A DNA stretch of 64,000 nt from Streptomyces sp. NA02950 (GTDB lineage Bacteria; Actinomycetota; Actinomycetes; Streptomycetales; Streptomycetaceae). This document shows, piece after piece, positions 61,052 to 64,000 of the stretch. The position numbers and the translations under genes are program-made. The DNA is taken from the NCBI RefSeq assembly GCF_013364155.1, contig NZ_CP054916.1, forward strand, positions 1,611,001-1,675,000, written 5' to 3'. The notes under the pieces were generated by a model. It made no database searches and was not told where the DNA came from. It saw only the letters and a program-made list of their open reading frames with translations. Within the stretch, counting starts at the first letter, position 1, and every line of letters begins with the position of its first letter.

Positions 61052-61054
61052 CCC

Positions 61055-62086
61055 GTGGACTTCAGCCTGATCTTCTTCTCCGGCGACGAGAAGAACAAAT
61101 ACCGCTTCGTCTTCGACGCCGCCCGGTTCGCCGACGAGAACGGCTTCACCGCCATCTGGACCCCGGAGCGCCACTTCCACCGCTTCGGCGGCCTGTACCC
61201 CAACCCCTCGGTGCTCGGCGCCGCGCTGGCCCAGGCCACCCAGCGGCTCCAGATCCGAGCGGGCAGCGTCATCCTGCCGCTGCACAGCCCGATCCGGGTG
61301 GCCGAGGAGTGGGCGGTGGTGGACAACCTCTCCCAGGGCCGCGCCGGGATCGCGCTGGCCACCGGGTTCAGCCCGGTGGACTTCGCCATCAACCCCACCG
61401 GCTGGGAGGACCGCCGCCGGCGCACCTTCGACGCGGTGACCCGGATCCGCGAACTCTGGGAGGGTGAACCGGTGTTCGTGCAGGACGGCCTCGGCAACCA
61501 CGTCGAGGTGGAGCTGCATCCGCAGCCCGTCCAGCCCGAGTTGCCGATGTGGCTCACCTGCACCAAGAGCCCGGAGACCTTCGAGACGGCCGGGCGGCTG
61601 GGCTGCAATGTGCTCACCGCCCTGATCGACATGACCAACGAGGAGCTCGAGGAGAAGCTCGAGATCTACTTCAAGGCCCTGGACGAGTACGGGCACGACC
61701 GCGAGGACGTGACGGTCACGCTGATGCTGCACACCTTCATCGGCACCGACCTGGACGAGGTGCGGGAGACCGTGTGGCCGCCGTTCACCACGTACCTGAA
61801 GTCCTTCCTCACCGTCATCGACTCGCAGAAGAAGAACCTGGCACCGGGCGCGGGGGTGCGGGACATGTCCGAGGGCGACACCGACCAGCTGATCAAGTTC
61901 GCCTTCGACAAGTACTTCGAGAAGGGCGCCCTGCTGGGCACCCCTGATTCGTGTGTGGCCGTGGTCGACCGGTTCACGGGCATGGGCGTCACCGAGATCG
62001 CCTGTCTCATCGACTTCGGCGTCGACGAGGAGCTGGTCGTGCGCAGCCTCAGCCAGCTGGACGAACTGAGGAGGCGTTACGCATGA
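61055..62086 (+). CDS. Luciferase-like FMN monooxygenase, MupA/Atu3671 family
   Basis: 343 residues, TIM-barrel bacterial-luciferase fold: FSLIFFSGDEKNKYRFVFDA, FTAIWTPERHFHRFGGLYPN, IRAGSVILPLHSPIRVAEEW and DNLSQGRAGIALATGFSPVD. This subfamily is usually found as a domain in, or next to, NRPS and PKS proteins and hydroxylates carrier-bound acyl chains with FMNH2 and O2 (as in mupirocin). Here it stands alone, 3 bp after the PKS gene, with AAGGAGAG at its GTG start. Likely hydroxylates the PKS-bound intermediate. Confidence 0.92.
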   Translation: MDFSLIFFSGDEKNKYRFVFDAARFADENGFTAIWTPERHFHRFGGLYPNPSVLGAALAQATQRLQIRAGSVILPLHSPIRVAEEWAVVDNLSQGRAGIALATGFSPVDFAINPTGWEDRRRRTFDAVTRIRELWEGEPVFVQDGLGNHVEVELHPQPVQPELPMWLTCTKSPETFETAGRLGCNVLTALIDMTNEELEEKLEIYFKALDEYGHDREDVTVTLMLHTFIGTDLDEVRETVWPPFTTYLKSFLTVIDSQKKNLAPGAGVRDMSEGDTDQLIKFAFDKYFEKGALLGTPDSCVAVVDRFTGMGVTEIACLIDFGVDEELVVRSLSQLDELRRRYA

Positions 62087-63429
62087 CAGGCTCGTCCGTA
62101 CCGGCGGAGCTGGCCGCCCGGCTGGCGGCCCTCACCCCGGAGCAGCGCGCCCGGCTGCGGGACCGGGTGCGCCAGGAGCGGCGCCCCCGGCAGCGGGTGC
62201 TGACACCCGGCCAGCGCAGGCTGTGGGAGGCCCATCACACCACCGGCGGCCGCCCGGTGGACGTGGTCTGCCAGGCCGTCCGGCTGACCGGGGCGCGGGT
62301 CGACCTGGATCTGCTGGCGGAGCGGATCGAGGGGTTCGTCCGGCGCCACGAGGCGCTGCGCACCACCTTCGAGGAGACCGCCGACGGTGTCCGGCCGGTG
62401 GTGCACGCGGAGTTGCCGCCCCGGCTGCTGCGCACCTCGTGCCCGGACGCGGAGGAGGCGTACGCGCTCGCCCGCGAGCTGGCGCACGAGGCGTTCGATC
62501 TGGCGGCCGGTCCACTGCTGCGGGTGGTGCTGGCCGAGGGCCCCTCCGGCGACGAGGCGTGGCTGCTGGTGGTCGTCCACAATCTGGTCTTCGACGCCTG
62601 GTCGTTCGAACTGCTGCTGGACGAGCTCGGCCGCGCGCCGGGGACGGCGGAGCCCGAGGCGGTGCCGTTCAGCCGGTTCGCGGAGGAGCAGGCCGCGTGG
62701 TCGGCGAGCGAGGCCGGACGTGCGGCGGCGGCGTACTGGGCGGCCGAGGTCGCGGATCCGCCCGCGCCGCTGCCCACCGACCGGCCGCGCGGCGGGGCGA
62801 CCCGGCGCGACGGCGGACGGGTGGAGTTCAGCCTGCCCGCCGCGGTGGCCAAGGGGATCACGGCAGCAGCCCAGCAGGAGGCCGCCACCGCCTACGCGGG
62901 CTGGCTGGCCGTGGCGTGGGCCGCGTTCGAGGAGTTCGGCGGCTCGTCCGACGTGCTGCTCGGCACCTTCACCGCGGGCCGGGACCGGCCGGGCGCCGAG
63001 GCGACCGTGGGCTATCTGCTCAATGTGCTGCCGGTGCGGCTGCGCGACCCGGGCGACGGCGGCCCCGCCGCGCGGATCCGGGCCGCCCGCGCGGTCTCCC
63101 GGGCCGGGCTGCGGCACGCCGTCTGCCCGGGCGAGCTGATCGACGCCCCGCGCCGGGTGCCGGGCACCCATCCGCTGCTGGACGCGGTGTTCGTCTTCGA
63201 CAACCTCGGCGAGGGCACCCGTACCGTGCAGGGGGCCGAGGTCACCACGGCCGACCTGGACAAGGGCGTGGCCCGCTACGACCTGACGCTCGCGGTCCAC
63301 CCGGGTGCGGACGGGGTGTCCGGCTGGCTGGAGTACGACACCGGGCTGTACGACGAGGCCACGGCGCGCGGGCTGGCCGAGCGGTTCGTCGCCGCGGCCG
63401 AGCGGATGTCCCGGGAGGCCGCGCGGTGA
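62083..63429 (+). CDS. Free-standing condensation-like domain with altered active site
   Basis: 448 residues of the NRPS condensation fold: LTPGQRRLWEAHHTTGG at the start, FVRRHEALRTTFEETADGVR, LAHEAFDLAAGPLLRVVL, and SSDVLLGTFTAGRDRP near the latch. The catalytic HHxxxDG is HNLVFDA (residues 166-172): the second, catalytic His is Asn and the Gly is Ala. Either it uses a different mechanism, or it is a docking or shuttling protein rather than an amide former. ATGA overlap with the monooxygenase gene. Confidence 0.88.
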   Translation: MTGSSVPAELAARLAALTPEQRARLRDRVRQERRPRQRVLTPGQRRLWEAHHTTGGRPVDVVCQAVRLTGARVDLDLLAERIEGFVRRHEALRTTFEETADGVRPVVHAELPPRLLRTSCPDAEEAYALARELAHEAFDLAAGPLLRVVLAEGPSGDEAWLLVVVHNLVFDAWSFELLLDELGRAPGTAEPEAVPFSRFAEEQAAWSASEAGRAAAAYWAAEVADPPAPLPTDRPRGGATRRDGGRVEFSLPAAVAKGITAAAQQEAATAYAGWLAVAWAAFEEFGGSSDVLLGTFTAGRDRPGAEATVGYLLNVLPVRLRDPGDGGPAARIRAARAVSRAGLRHAVCPGELIDAPRRVPGTHPLLDAVFVFDNLGEGTRTVQGAEVTTADLDKGVARYDLTLAVHPGADGVSGWLEYDTGLYDEATARGLAERFVAAAERMSREAAR

Positions 63430-64000
63430 TCACACCACGGCTCTGCGGTCCCGCCTACGAACTGGGCGAGTACGCCGATCCCGTGAGCGAACTGCCGGAG
63501 CTCCGGGCGGCGCCGCGGATCGCGGCCGATCTGACCTCGCCCGCCGCGGGGTTCGTCAGCTACCGCTGGTCCGAGGCGCCGGTGGCCGAGCTGATGACCG
63601 CCGCGGTCCAGCGCACCCTGGCGGCGTCCGGGGTGCCGGGCGGCGACATCGACATGGTGCTGCTGGCCACCGACTCGCTGCCCGGGGGACGCGCCGCGCA
63701 CCGGGACGTCGCCGAACTCCTCCAGGAGACCGGAATGTCCCGGGCCACGGTGTCCACGCTCGGTCTGATGGACTGCGCCACGGCGATGGCCGCGGTGGGC
63801 ACGGCGGCCTCTCTCGTCCGGGACGGCACCGCGCGTCAGGTCATGGTGGTCAGCGGGGATCTGGCCGAGCTGTCCACCGGCGGGCAGCGGGTGGTGGCGG
63901 GCGGCGCGGCGATCGCCAGCGACGGGGCGGCCTCCGCCCTGGTGTCGGCGGACGCGCCGGGTCGTCCGGTGCTGGCCATGGCCCACCACGCCGACCCGGA
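63426..64000 (+). CDS. KAS III-like beta-ketoacyl synthase/acyltransferase (partial, 3' end off the window)
   Basis: 191 residues visible of a thiolase fold. The active Cys is Cys117 in LGLMDCATAMAAV; then VMVVSGDLAELSTGG and the start of the second half. The His and Asn of the C-terminal half lie beyond the edge. KAS III-like proteins in such clusters start chains, or transfer acyl groups to hydroxyls or amines (CerJ type). Start GTG overlaps the condensation-like stop (GTGA), so the operon continues rightward. Confidence 0.88.
   Translation, partial: MITPRLCGPAYELGEYADPVSELPELRAAPRIAADLTSPAAGFVSYRWSEAPVAELMTAAVQRTLAASGVPGGDIDMVLLATDSLPGGRAAHRDVAELLQETGMSRATVSTLGLMDCATAMAAVGTAASLVRDGTARQVMVVSGDLAELSTGGQRVVAGGAAIASDGAASALVSADAPGRPVLAMAHHADP

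Larger units (their letters stand above)
28620..64000. other. Biosynthetic gene cluster (ATP-grasp / glutamate mutase / NRPS-PKS hybrid), continuing off the right edge
   Basis: Boundaries are inferred. On the left, general genes stop with the ArsR regulator and biosynthetic genes begin with the chorismate-mutase-like gene. On the right, the cluster runs off the window in a KAS III-like gene. Inside are ligases, carrier proteins, adenylating enzymes, a PKS, transporters and a regulator. The DUF885 gene at 47155-48822 is the only member not clearly biosynthetic. Five TTA codons were seen here and none in the genes to the left that I scanned. Confidence 0.85.

Noticed and set aside
58334..61732. 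Very long open frame antisense to the PKS
   Set aside because: Such mirror frames are common in very high-GC coding DNA; the sequence shows no domain, while the plus strand has all PKS motifs.

Overview
The window reads as chromosomal DNA of a Streptomyces or close relative. The GC content is very high, third codon positions are almost all G or C, GTG starts are frequent, ribosome binding sites are strong GGAGG types, and the gene families are typical of that genus (DUF6421, DUF6986, DUF5134, LVIVD-repeat protein, MocR, SHOCT, M56, PAP2, F420-type PPOX). In-frame TTA codons were found only in the secondary-metabolism part, which fits a bldA-using actinomycete.

Positions 1 to about 28,500 are general chromosome: a ROK kinase facing a LacI regulator across a perfect 12-bp operator; small membrane and lipoproteins; a DUF6986 enzyme with a palindromic operator; etfBA; a flavin reductase; a thioredoxin; a PlsC acyltransferase; a threonine-aldolase-like / SDR / DUF6421 operon; a GDPD phosphodiesterase; and a VOC protein. 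The 3' end of the VOC gene was the target of an integrative element. A short remnant remains: a broken serine-integrase gene, a short direct repeat at both junctions, and the displaced native 3' end of the target gene. Next come PPOX, DUF5134, M56, PAP2, an HATPase, a broken STAS gene, HAD, TetR, an LVIVD protein facing a DUF305 lipoprotein, an FprA-like reductase, an NCS2 nucleobase permease with an operator resembling that of DUF6986, and an ArsR regulator with a 12-bp inverted repeat.

Positions 28,620 to 64,000 (and beyond the right edge) form a biosynthetic gene cluster. The left arm, mostly minus strand, holds four different ATP-grasp ligases, a chorismate-mutase-like protein, two MFS transporters, a MocR regulator, a class II aldolase, both subunits of a B12-dependent glutamate (methylaspartate) mutase, a TrpB-like PLP enzyme, a transglutaminase-like protein, an acyl-CoA-dehydrogenase-like flavoprotein, an ectoine-synthase-like cupin without ectA/ectB, a free-standing carrier protein and a free-standing adenylating enzyme. 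The right arm, plus strand, is one tightly coupled operon: EPSP-synthase-like enolpyruvyl transferase, class III aminotransferase, FrhB-like Fe-S flavoprotein, MDR dehydrogenase, A-T didomain NRPS, KS-AT-KR-ACP PKS module, MupA-type luciferase-like monooxygenase, a condensation-like protein with an altered active site, and a KAS III-like enzyme cut by the window end.

A working model (inference): glutamate mutase makes 3-methylaspartate. An amino acid is activated by the free adenylating enzyme, loaded on the free carrier protein, and modified by the dehydrogenase, cupin and transglutaminase-like enzymes. ATP-grasp ligases join amino-acid blocks. The right arm builds an amino-acid-primed, malonate-extended, hydroxylated unit and a second block using the enolpyruvyl transferase and aminotransferase. 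TTA codons near the start of the first genes of the transcription units suggest common bldA control. I do not recognise the product.
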